Below are positions 1-7,826 of a stretch of 28,920 nt of DNA, piece by piece (position 1 is the stretch's first letter; every line of letters starts with the position of its first letter). Made by a program: the position numbers and the translations under genes. The notes under the pieces were generated by a model. That model had not been told where the DNA came from, did no database searches, and worked only from the letters and a program-made list of their open reading frames with translations. Origin of the DNA: a virus; IMG/VR virus record IMGVR_UViG_3300015242_000037, positions 1-28,920 of that record; one strand, written 5' to 3'.

Positions 1-279
1 ATGCCTGACATATTCAAAGCCGGCGCGGGGAACGCCGACGCGAAGGCAATGGATCAGATCTTCCACTACGTGCTCACGGAAGGGGTCCGTGGACCGGTCC
101 CGGAGCGCAAAATCATCCGCTTCGCGAAGGACCTAGTCCCACTCCATTCCATCGAACGGGTGGTCCAAATAATGATAATGTCCCAAATGCTCCGCATGGT
201 GAGGCAAGACTTCCGCACCCAGGCCCGGTGGTTCAAAGCCGAGGTGCCGGATGTGGATGAGGATGGGAATTTGGTCTAG
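1..279 (+). CDS. Small hypothetical protein, only plus-strand gene
   Basis: A 92-residue protein of unknown function that I do not recognise. The ATG is the first base of the window, so the true start may lie further upstream. The composition is that of a normal soluble protein: a charged helical middle (residues 40-75, with several Met and Arg) and an acidic C-terminal tail ending DEDGNLV. There is no signal peptide or membrane segment. It converges with the minus-strand late operon, and its TAG stop shares the four bases CTAG with the TAG stop of the opposing gene. It is therefore probably the last gene of another module that lies to the left. No function is inferred. Confidence 0.6.
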   Translation: MPDIFKAGAGNADAKAMDQIFHYVLTEGVRGPVPERKIIRFAKDLVPLHSIERVVQIMIMSQMLRMVRQDFRTQARWFKAEVPDVDEDGNLV

Positions 280-578
280 GGGTATTCTCCGTCCACGGAG
301 GCCCGTGGGTGGGTCATCCACCCAGCACCCCGGCGAAGGTCTTCGTAATTCCTCTGAAGCATTGTCATCTGATTGTTCAGGTTGGTAATCTGATTCGTCT
401 GCACCGCTTGCATGATCACCACCTCAGCAAGCTTTTTCAATTCCGATTCCAACCCGGTCAGCTTCTGCCCCATGGCTTTGTTACTCCAATCATTACGCAA
501 TACCATACCATAGCCGCCGGCTAGGAAGAGCAAGGTTTGCACCCCTATGCCAACCAGAAATTCCCAGTGTTCCAGCAT
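276..578 (-). CDS. Membrane-anchored coiled-coil protein, spanin-like candidate
   Basis: This 100-residue protein has one N-terminal membrane segment (about residues 7-25, rich in Leu, Val and Gly). A predicted coiled-coil helix follows (about 40-80, with KLTGLESELKKLAEVV and repeated N/Q-L spacing), then a short polar tail. N-terminal anchor plus coiled coil is the topology of inner-membrane spanins (Rz type), and it lies next to endolysin and holin genes. No lipoprotein outer-membrane partner is visible, so spanin is an inference from shape and position only. A holin-associated or other lysis-region membrane protein is equally possible. It is the last gene of the late operon, starting one base after the TGA of the upstream gene. 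Confidence 0.7.
   Translation of the reverse strand: MLEHWEFLVGIGVQTLLFLAGGYGMVLRNDWSNKAMGQKLTGLESELKKLAEVVIMQAVQTNQITNLNNQMTMLQRNYEDLRRGAGWMTHPRASVDGEYP
287..324. other. Two adjacent hairpins at the convergent gene ends
   Basis: Just beyond the plus-strand gene's stop are CTCCG-TCCA-CGGAG (287-300) and a perfect 7-bp stem TGGGTGG/CCACCCA with a 5-nt loop (306-324). Neither is followed by a T-tract on either strand. They are therefore weak candidates for terminating or protecting the convergent transcripts. Both lie inside the C-terminal codons of the minus-strand gene, so they could be incidental. Confidence 0.25.
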
Positions 579-579
579 C

Positions 580-1146
580 TCACAGCCCCGGGATCGGTAC
601 CAGCTTGGCGATGCCTGCGGCGCCGGAAATGGCCGCGGAGATGAATTGAATCACATTGGCCTGGGCTAGCTGCGCCGCCCCTGCGCAAGAGGTGAAGAGC
701 TTCCCTTGTGGAGAGAGATTGTCAATGATCTCCGCAGCGGTTTCCACATCGGTGAACAGATGTGGATCGGGCTTGGCCATTGGGGTGCCATCCTTATTCT
801 TAAGCCCATCGCCATTTGACTGCTGGTTCACCACAATGATCGCATCCCAACATTGCTTCCGGATCGCGCCCCCGTTGGTCTGGGCCGCACCTGCCATCGC
901 AGAGGCGTATTGCAAATCCACAAGCGCTGCGGCTTGGATCTTGGCCCACAAGGCCTCCGCGTCTTTCTTCATATTCCCAGTGAGTTGCAACCCCGTGGAG
1001 GGATCTCCATGGAATTTGTTCTTCGCGTCTTCGACCAGATCACCCGTGAAGACCGGGCCCTGAGGAGCAGGAGCGGCTCGACGTGGGGCCTGAGCGAAAG
1101 CCGAGGTTGTTCCCAACGCCAGCACCAGTGCCAGTGCGATCCTCAT
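580..1146 (-). CDS. Exported protein of the lysis region
   Basis: A 188-residue protein with a clear Sec signal peptide: MRI, a hydrophobic Ala/Leu core, and an AFA-Q cleavage site after about residue 18. The predicted mature protein begins with a Pro/Ala/Arg-rich stretch and continues as an Ala-rich, probably helical domain. It contains two cysteines (RKQCWDA and LFTSCAG) that could form a disulfide in the periplasm. The C-terminus is hydrophobic (ISAAISGAAGIAKLVPIPGL). There is no lipobox. The start overlaps the holin stop by 4 nt (ATGA), so translation is probably coupled. I do not recognise a characterised family. Its place among holin, endolysin and spanin-like genes suggests a role at the envelope during lysis, but that is inference. 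Confidence 0.75.
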   Translation of the reverse strand: MRIALALVLALGTTSAFAQAPRRAAPAPQGPVFTGDLVEDAKNKFHGDPSTGLQLTGNMKKDAEALWAKIQAAALVDLQYASAMAGAAQTNGGAIRKQCWDAIIVVNQQSNGDGLKNKDGTPMAKPDPHLFTDVETAAEIIDNLSPQGKLFTSCAGAAQLAQANVIQFISAAISGAAGIAKLVPIPGL

Positions 1147-1502
1147 GACGCAGCCCTCGCGGTTGCATTCACTGCCGCCGTTGCACTCGGCACTGGGGCG
1201 ATCTTATCAATAGACTTGTCAGTGGCTATCTTGGCTAGGGTCGCGTTGGCTTTCTCGTTCACGTCAAGATGCTCCACTCCATCCATCGCTAGGACGGATT
1301 TAACCTGCGCCCCTTGGCCGGAGAACATCGTGACAAGGCCACCGAGGACCGCATTGCCAAGGCTACAGATCGATACGATGACATGTGCAGCGTTGGGGCC
1401 CATTAGATCAGTAAGCTGGGCCGTGGAGCCGATTAGGGCTCCGTTGACCACAAGGATGATACCGAGGATTTGTACCGCGGTGAGGTTCTTAAGCGTTTCC
1501 AT
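1143..1502 (-). CDS. Putative holin, two membrane segments
   Basis: A 119-residue protein starting METLKNLTAVQ. Two hydrophobic segments follow (about residues 9-30 and 39-62) with a short Asp-containing turn between them. The rest is a soluble, Ala/Lys-rich cytoplasmic tail. This is the class II holin shape, and the gene sits directly after the endolysin. A longer reading begins five codons upstream, but the Met at 1502 has GAAGGAG exactly 6 nt before it, so I chose 1502. The gene overlaps the endolysin end by 14 nt and the following exported-protein gene by 4 nt. The call rests on topology and position, not on a family motif. The long charged tail is larger than in the smallest holins. Confidence 0.65.
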   Translation of the reverse strand: METLKNLTAVQILGIILVVNGALIGSTAQLTDLMGPNAAHVIVSICSLGNAVLGGLVTMFSGQGAQVKSVLAMDGVEHLDVNEKANATLAKIATDKSIDKIAPVPSATAAVNATARAAS

Positions 1503-2028
1503 TCTGGACTCCTTCAATCATCTTCATTGCAACATCATGGACTTGCTTGTTCCTGTTGAGCCAACCTTTGGTGAACCGAGGCTGATGAAGGCCGATGTAG
1601 AACGCCTGCTTCTCAGCGGTATAGGCATTCAACAGCTTCACCGGATCGGCCAAGGCCTCCTTGAAAGCCTCCCGGGTAATAGCCCCAACCCTCCCATCCG
1701 CAGCAACTCCAAGCGCACGCTGGCCCAAGATGATTGCACGATGGGGACCGGCATTCACGCACATGTCGAAGAAAACATAATCCGTACCAATCGGAATCCG
1801 ATCGCACCACGGGTCCCAATATTCATCGTGGTAGATTGCACTGATCTCATCTTCCGAGGCATGGAAGACATCCTGCACTGCAAGGCCCTTCTCCCTCCGC
1901 CACGCGTCGTATTCCCTCTGGGTGATCCCTCGGGACGTACGCCCCCCATGGTCGGCGGGATCGTCATCATTTCCACCCTCGGACTTGAGCACTTCCCTCA
2001 GGCTCGCATTGAAATTCATCGCCGTCAT
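1489..2028 (-). CDS. Endolysin, GH108-type N-acetylmuramidase
   Basis: A 179-residue muramidase that would cleave the glycan backbone of host peptidoglycan at lysis. The N-terminus carries the GH108 signature, with SEGGNDDDPADHGGRTSRGIT at residues 16-36; E17 of EGG is the expected catalytic acid. A C-terminal PG_binding_3-type region follows (about 85-165), including VNAGPHRAIILGQRALG and ADGRVGAIT. There is no signal peptide or SAR segment, so release should depend on the adjacent holin. The ATG at 2028 overlaps the previous gene's stop as ATGA. Met4 (2019) is an alternative start but has no better ribosome binding site. Length matches the single-domain phage enzymes. Confidence 0.93.
   Translation of the reverse strand: MTAMNFNASLREVLKSEGGNDDDPADHGGRTSRGITQREYDAWRREKGLAVQDVFHASEDEISAIYHDEYWDPWCDRIPIGTDYVFFDMCVNAGPHRAIILGQRALGVAADGRVGAITREAFKEALADPVKLLNAYTAEKQAFYIGLHQPRFTKGWLNRNKQVHDVAMKMIEGVQNGNA
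1509..1515 (-). promoter_or_regulatory. Ribosome binding site that decides the holin start
   Basis: Minus-strand GAAGGAG lies 6 nt upstream of the ATG at 1502, inside the 3' end of the endolysin gene. It supports 1502 rather than 1517 as the start. Confidence 0.7.
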
Positions 2029-5000
2029 TTCTCAACCCTTAGCTTTGTGGTCCCTCGGGTAACCCCGCGTAGCAACTCACCAGGACCCTTGGGTCTATCC
2101 TGACGATTGGCGTAGTCAATGCCAAAGCGGGCAGCATTGGCGACCGCCTTGGGCATCATACCCGAGGCTTCGCCAGCGAAGGTGAGGAAGTCTTGAACGG
2201 TCTTCCCTGCGTGTTCACGGTTTAGGGCCACTTTGCCCTTCATTACATCCCGGACGGCCTTGTCGAGATCGCCCTCGGCGGAGGTCAATAGGCCGGCACC
2301 TGGGGTGTGCCCGGAGGTGAAGGCATCGATTAGGTCGCGGAGGTAGAGGAATGAGGAGCCCGCACCCTTAAGGCCACCAAGGAGCACTCGTTCGCCAAGC
2401 CCCCGACGGTCGTCTTGGTTCAGCCCCGTGACCCATTCCTCGATCGCGGTGGGGATGACGTAGTAGGTGAGAATATCTGCAGAGAGCCCTGGGAGGAGCT
2501 TGGCGGCCGAGGCAATCTCCCCACGTTTCCCAAGCTGGAACGTGTCGTTCATGGTGTGCATGATCTCAATCCGCCGTTGCATCACCGTGCCGAAGAAGCC
2601 GTAGACCGACGTGAGCCATCCGTGCAAAGGCCCCCCACCGCGGACCAACGCGGGTTGGTTCGTGGTTGCGGTGGATCCATGTTGACTCCGCACCGAACGA
2701 TCCGCAATGTCCACCGCTTCGCCAAAGGAGGAGCCCTCCCCCAGGGACCGTTCAAACCTCGCGACCCAAAGTGGCACCGCGGAGAGCTTATCCGACATCG
2801 CCACTGGCCACGCGCCCCATTGCATTACCTTCTCCCGCATGGAGGGGTAGCCGTATTGTTCCGACAAGGCCCCACCGAGGGTTTCTCGCCAGTTGCGCTC
2901 CCGGCGTTGGAGTTCCTCTGAAGCGTCGAGGGCGAATTTCCACCATGTCTTCCCGACCTCCGGCGATTGCCCGAAGAGCTTCCCGTAGGACTGCGCCATC
3001 GCGACCGGACCGACATCGCGCATGGACATGAAGAAGGCAGTGGGGGCGTGTTTTAGCACTGTATAGAGATTGGCCCCGATGTACGTAGAGATCGTATTCT
3101 GCCGGAGTATCTCACTCGCCTGCCCCAACTTGGCCCAAACCGCGCCGTTGATGGATTGCTTCCCAGCGAGGTCTTCGAGATACGGCTGGAGAAGCTGGGC
3201 GTAGTGCTTGCCGTAGTGCTGGGTGATTGTGTTTTGCAACGAGGGATCCATCAGGATCTTCTGGGTCTCCAGCAGGGGCTCCCGGAAGTTGATATCATGA
3301 ATCATCTGATCCAAGTGCTTCGGGATCATTCGGAAGCTGAGGTCCACTGGATACACCGCCCCGGTGCGGCTCTTGGTATAGCCGTTCGATGTCAGGATAT
3401 GCCCAAAGTCCCCATCCTTATACGGCCCCCCACGCATTTTCATCTTCTCCGAGAGCCAGATGGGATCGGGAATGAGCTTGTGGTACCATCCCCGATAGGT
3501 TCCAAATGGGGTGTCGATTGGTTCCAGCGGGATCTTATCCACCGTTTGCCCATTCAGGCGCTCATAGACGTTGTCCGCCCGCTTGATGAGATCGTTCCAG
3601 ATCGTATCCCCAAACTTCTGTGCCCGGTCCCAGTCGGCCTTCGTGGTATTCCGATGAAGCCATTGCATCAACGCTTCGGGATCCGCGCCCCAGCCCTTCG
3701 CGAGGACGTTCCAGTTGGACCGATTCCCAGCATTCTGAAGCATCGCCAGGACGTTTTCCCTGGTGAAGGTACTGTATCGGAAGATCTCCGGATCCAACGG
3801 TGGGGGATCCATCTTCTTCTTCATATCCCCCCAGTCTCCAAGGGCCCGATAGGCGGTGGAGATCTCTCGGGAGAGCTTAGCTTCGCTGTTCGCCGCCCGC
3901 GAGAGGGGATAGGTGACGAATTTGTGAAACAGCCCCCGAGCATCCGCGCGGTCGAAGCGATTCATCAGCGTGGGGATCGAAGTGCTACCGGCGATGTATT
4001 GCTTCGCGAGCCCAGGTTCATACCCCGCGGGCACGGCCTTCTCCCGGAAGGTCTTCACCTGATCTTTCATCTCCCCCAGGATCTGCTTGCGATCAAACGC
4101 CTCCCCTTCGCGGTAGACCTTGCGTTCCCCACGACCGTTTTCTACAAGGGCGTCAATGGTGCCTTTGACCTCTTTGAAATCTGCGTAGGGAAGCTGATCC
4201 ACCGGCTTGCGAAACTGAGGGTCCTGCAAAACATCCGCGAGGGGCATATCCCGCAGGCCCATTGACTCCGTTAGCTTCGCCTGGAGGAATTGCTCCAAGG
4301 TGGTCTCGGCCTGCCTTCCAATATTCTCCTGGATGTTCTGCACCGAGCGGGCACCCTTATATCCAATCCGCCGCAAGACATCCTGAATATGATTCCTATA
4401 CTCCCCTTCCACAGAGGGGACCTCCCTCTTGGCAAAGGTCTTCGCGGTTCGGTTCAACTGGGTTCGTTCTCGTTCGTACTCCCGGGCCAGCTTTGCAGCA
4501 ATAGTTGCATGATTCCGCTGTTGCGAAAGGCGGTAAGCCTCCGCCCAATCGCCCCTAGAAGCCGCATCTTCGATCTTCCTCCCTAGCTTCCCCGCAGTTT
4601 GCACAATCCGATCGAACTTAATCTGGCCCACAGGCGTTTGATCAAACACCCCTTTGACCATGGCCCGGGTTTGCTCCTTCGTAAACTGCGGTTCTTCCCC
4701 CGCCGCCAGTGCATACGCTAAGGTCTCCTCATGGACGAGGTTAAGCTGGGTCTCACTAACCGCCTGGTCCTTCGCTTCTTCCATGATCTTCTGGCCAAGG
4801 TCTCCAAACTCTGCGTTAACCCTGCGGTCTGTCTCGACGTCAATAAGCCGGTTGAGATAGTCTCGTTGAGACATTCCTGCAACTCGGCGATCTTGCGTAA
4901 GCATCCCAAGTCTCTCGACGAGTGCGTCTCCGGAGGTGTATCCGAAATGCGGAGCGAGGTCATCGGGGGAGACTCCTTTCGCTTTCTGCACGTATTCCTT

Positions 5001-7826
5001 CGGGAGGATCGAGCGCTGCTCGGGGGTTAGGGCATCCGGATGCAGCTTGATGTCCCCCTTCGCGAAGAGTTCATCCGTGGCGAGATCTGGCCGGCCGGCG
5101 AATTGCTCGCGGACTTCGTCACGGATCTCCGTCCGGCGGTCTTTCCATTCCTTGGTCATCGTCCGCTTATGCTGCCGCTCGGCACGGGCGGTGGCGGCTG
5201 AGAGGTCTTCGTTGTTCCTCTTCTCGATCAGGCGAAGCATCCGATCCATATGGGCCTGGGTCACCCCAAGCGCCTTGGCCTCGGCGAAGATTCCTTCGCG
5301 TTCGGGGATGCCTGGGGCGACCTCGCGGGCAGGGGGTTTGTCGTCGGGTTGGAACTTCGGATCGCCTTCGTCTTCCTTAGCTTTCCGAGCAGCGATCTTC
5401 TCGTCCAGTTCTTTCTGGAAGTCCTGAAGCTCACGGAAGGCCAAATCTGACTTCTGTTTGCGTGCCTCGCGCCCGGTCAACTGTTGGTTTTGATTGGCTG
5501 CTCGGCGAAAATTGGTGACGTTGTCATCTTGCTGCGCTGCGAAGCGATTGAACGATGGCTTGGCCAGTTCAGCCTTGGGCTCCCTAGAGCCGATCTCTCC
5601 CGAATCAATCTTCTCAAAGATCTTCTCCCAAGAAAGATCATGCCCCAGCATCTCCCCAAACCTCTGCCGCAGGCCTTCGAAGAAATCCTTAATCCGTTGG
5701 AATAGGGTGGCGTGGGCTTTGTCAAACGCGCCCCCATTGGCCCAGTGCTGATAGGCCTCGGCGATGCCTTCCTCGGTAAAATTGGCACCCTCATACTTCC
5801 CCCACCGTTCCGCAACGCTGTAGCGTTTGACCCAATCCCTCTGGGAGGCCTTCTCAAGAGTGCTCCATTCCGCATCGGAGAACATCCCCATTTTCTTCAA
5901 CGCGTGGATGGACTCGTGCCGGGCGGACCCAATCGGATCTCGGTTGTTCAGAGAGACAACGATCTGGCGCAGGTTCGGGAAGAACACCCCCCGGGGATTG
6001 CCGACTCCGTCCACGGAGATGTCGTGGGCCACATCGCGCCCGGCGTCGGGAACGATCCGACGGAGTTCATTCAGGACAATCCGGCCCATCGGAGTGTCCG
6101 AGGCAAGGCCTTTGCCTTCGCTTTCGAACAGGGCGGAGACCCCAGCATGGAGATCTTCCCAGTTTTGGGAGAGCAGATTGCGGAAGTGCTCGTGGGTGAT
6201 TGCGTCAAAGGCGTCGCCGCTCTGGACCTTGATCGTGGCCGGGCCCGTGCGCCCCGCACGCTCGCGAGCACCAGAGATCCGGAAGCCACCGATCTCTTTC
6301 ACGTTTGGGTAGGCGGATTTGATCTGGGCCAGCAGGGATCGGGTCAACCCTGGCCCGAAGGAATTAGGCCCAAAGCCTTGTGCCTCCAGTCCACCGATGT
6401 TGTCGATGTAAACCTTGGTCCCACCCTCCCTGGCAGTGGCCTCAAGGAATCCAACCTTCTTGCCAGTCTCGTCGAGGATACGGAATTGATCCGACCCGAT
6501 CACGCCAGTCTTGGCATCGATATCAGGGCCTTTGGCCTCCAGCGTCAGCTTGCGATCCCCGATCTGGAACATCGGCTCCATGCCACCCGATCCGCGGACC
6601 AGCTGGACCGGATCGGCAATCGCCGAGCGTTCTCCCAGCCCAGAGAGCTTCGTCTCGTCCAGGGTCAGCCCACCATCCCGAAGGCGAGTGAAGTCGTGGA
6701 GTTCCTTCGCCACTTCGGGTTCGATGTGGGCGAGGTAATCCGCGAGTGGGATCTGCACATCCCCACCGTAGCCCTCCGCGGCTTCTAGCGATTGGCGAAG
6801 CCCGGGGACAAAGCCGAGGATGCCATCATCCGCCGTTGGAACCTTGTCCCCATAGAGCTTTCGAATGGCGTCAGCGTCAATCCCAATCTCACGATCCCCA
6901 ACGTGAGATCGTACAAACTGGGCGTAGAGTTCCGGGCTGCGATCTCGGGTAGCGGACTTGTTTCCCTCAGCCAGAGCCTGTTTAAATGCATCGCCGTCGA
7001 CCTTCGCCTGTTGGGTTTTCACATCGTCGATGATCGGGTGGACCCCTAGAGGGGGCTCTCCCGAGGGGTATTTATCCGCGATGTCCAGGCCGGATTTCAT
7101 CTTCGCCAGGAGATCGGCGTTTTTGTTCAATAGGTCCCCTGGGCCACCTTGTGGGTGAACGCCAACATCCCCCCGCATCATGGCCCATTCGGCCATGGCT
7201 CGGGCTTCGCGAGCCACCCCGGCGCCGAAGACCTTGGTGATGCCATCCTCGCCCAATTGGAGAAACCCAGAGGTCACCCGAGAGAGCGACTCCGCACCGA
7301 TTTCACCGAGGCCCAGGGCCCGGGTCACTGGGCTCAACAACGACGCCGTGCCAGGGTGCTTCAACGCCCATTCCATCTCCGAAGGGCGATCGCTGTAGCC
7401 TTTGTAAAACCGCTGGTAGCCCTCGGGCGCGAGGGGTTGCTCGCCGAAGCCTTGCATGAAGGATCGGGCGATCGAGTCACTCTTGAGCCAGCCCTCCAAG
7501 CCCGATTGGTCCCCAAGCCGAGAGAGATGCTGGGAGGCAACATCCAGCTGCCCAAGGTCATCGTGGCTGACGCGAGCGGCCATGGGATGGGAGTTGAGAT
7601 AGTCTGCGATGTGAAAGTTATCACCGATGATGGATGAGCCAAGGGCGGCCTTGTGCTGTCGTTCGAACCCATCGATGTCCCCATAGATCGCGGTTGAGGG
7701 CACCCCGGTGGCTTGGGAAAGCTCCAGCGCCCGTGCGGCCTCATCCGCGTTTTCATCCATCGCGGAGTAGTTCGCCATCTGCGCCGTGCGGGCTTCGTCG
7801 GTAAAGAAGTCTTCGGACATGCTCAT
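2025..7826 (-). CDS. Giant internal virion/ejection protein with zincin motif (T7 gp16 position)
   Basis: A 1933-residue protein at the position of T7 gp16, so probably a virion core protein ejected with the DNA. Visible parts are as follows. The N-terminal 440 residues are helical. A compact alpha/beta segment at about 448-521 (GKKVGFLEA, YIDNIGG, SFGPGLTRSLL, GFRISGAR) looks GNAT-like. A zincin-type site has HESIH at 637-641 and EEGIAEAY at 685-692, supplying a probable third zinc ligand. Long charged helices run from about 780 to 1250. A C-terminal section from about 1577 (NTISTYIGANLYTVLKH...) resembles the large polyvalent protein domain LPD38. No membrane segment is certain, although the last 300 residues contain hydrophobic helices. 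Start and stop both overlap neighbours as ATGA. Roles in crossing the envelope or cutting a host protein are inference. Confidence 0.85.
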   Translation of the reverse strand: MSMSEDFFTDEARTAQMANYSAMDENADEAARALELSQATGVPSTAIYGDIDGFERQHKAALGSSIIGDNFHIADYLNSHPMAARVSHDDLGQLDVASQHLSRLGDQSGLEGWLKSDSIARSFMQGFGEQPLAPEGYQRFYKGYSDRPSEMEWALKHPGTASLLSPVTRALGLGEIGAESLSRVTSGFLQLGEDGITKVFGAGVAREARAMAEWAMMRGDVGVHPQGGPGDLLNKNADLLAKMKSGLDIADKYPSGEPPLGVHPIIDDVKTQQAKVDGDAFKQALAEGNKSATRDRSPELYAQFVRSHVGDREIGIDADAIRKLYGDKVPTADDGILGFVPGLRQSLEAAEGYGGDVQIPLADYLAHIEPEVAKELHDFTRLRDGGLTLDETKLSGLGERSAIADPVQLVRGSGGMEPMFQIGDRKLTLEAKGPDIDAKTGVIGSDQFRILDETGKKVGFLEATAREGGTKVYIDNIGGLEAQGFGPNSFGPGLTRSLLAQIKSAYPNVKEIGGFRISGARERAGRTGPATIKVQSGDAFDAITHEHFRNLLSQNWEDLHAGVSALFESEGKGLASDTPMGRIVLNELRRIVPDAGRDVAHDISVDGVGNPRGVFFPNLRQIVVSLNNRDPIGSARHESIHALKKMGMFSDAEWSTLEKASQRDWVKRYSVAERWGKYEGANFTEEGIAEAYQHWANGGAFDKAHATLFQRIKDFFEGLRQRFGEMLGHDLSWEKIFEKIDSGEIGSREPKAELAKPSFNRFAAQQDDNVTNFRRAANQNQQLTGREARKQKSDLAFRELQDFQKELDEKIAARKAKEDEGDPKFQPDDKPPAREVAPGIPEREGIFAEAKALGVTQAHMDRMLRLIEKRNNEDLSAATARAERQHKRTMTKEWKDRRTEIRDEVREQFAGRPDLATDELFAKGDIKLHPDALTPEQRSILPKEYVQKAKGVSPDDLAPHFGYTSGDALVERLGMLTQDRRVAGMSQRDYLNRLIDVETDRRVNAEFGDLGQKIMEEAKDQAVSETQLNLVHEETLAYALAAGEEPQFTKEQTRAMVKGVFDQTPVGQIKFDRIVQTAGKLGRKIEDAASRGDWAEAYRLSQQRNHATIAAKLAREYERERTQLNRTAKTFAKREVPSVEGEYRNHIQDVLRRIGYKGARSVQNIQENIGRQAETTLEQFLQAKLTESMGLRDMPLADVLQDPQFRKPVDQLPYADFKEVKGTIDALVENGRGERKVYREGEAFDRKQILGEMKDQVKTFREKAVPAGYEPGLAKQYIAGSTSIPTLMNRFDRADARGLFHKFVTYPLSRAANSEAKLSREISTAYRALGDWGDMKKKMDPPPLDPEIFRYSTFTRENVLAMLQNAGNRSNWNVLAKGWGADPEALMQWLHRNTTKADWDRAQKFGDTIWNDLIKRADNVYERLNGQTVDKIPLEPIDTPFGTYRGWYHKLIPDPIWLSEKMKMRGGPYKDGDFGHILTSNGYTKSRTGAVYPVDLSFRMIPKHLDQMIHDINFREPLLETQKILMDPSLQNTITQHYGKHYAQLLQPYLEDLAGKQSINGAVWAKLGQASEILRQNTISTYIGANLYTVLKHAPTAFFMSMRDVGPVAMAQSYGKLFGQSPEVGKTWWKFALDASEELQRRERNWRETLGGALSEQYGYPSMREKVMQWGAWPVAMSDKLSAVPLWVARFERSLGEGSSFGEAVDIADRSVRSQHGSTATTNQPALVRGGGPLHGWLTSVYGFFGTVMQRRIEIMHTMNDTFQLGKRGEIASAAKLLPGLSADILTYYVIPTAIEEWVTGLNQDDRRGLGERVLLGGLKGAGSSFLYLRDLIDAFTSGHTPGAGLLTSAEGDLDKAVRDVMKGKVALNREHAGKTVQDFLTFAGEASGMMPKAVANAARFGIDYANRQDRPKGPGELLRGVTRGTTKLRVEK

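Noticed and set aside
853-2103. 416-residue plus-strand frame across the lysis genes
   Set aside because: It is antisense to the exported protein, holin and endolysin genes; its product is Arg/Pro/Ser-rich without domain character.
3156-4265. 369-residue plus-strand frame over the giant ejection protein
   Set aside because: It is antisense to a continuous 1933-codon gene with recognisable motifs, and has no start signal or domain of its own.
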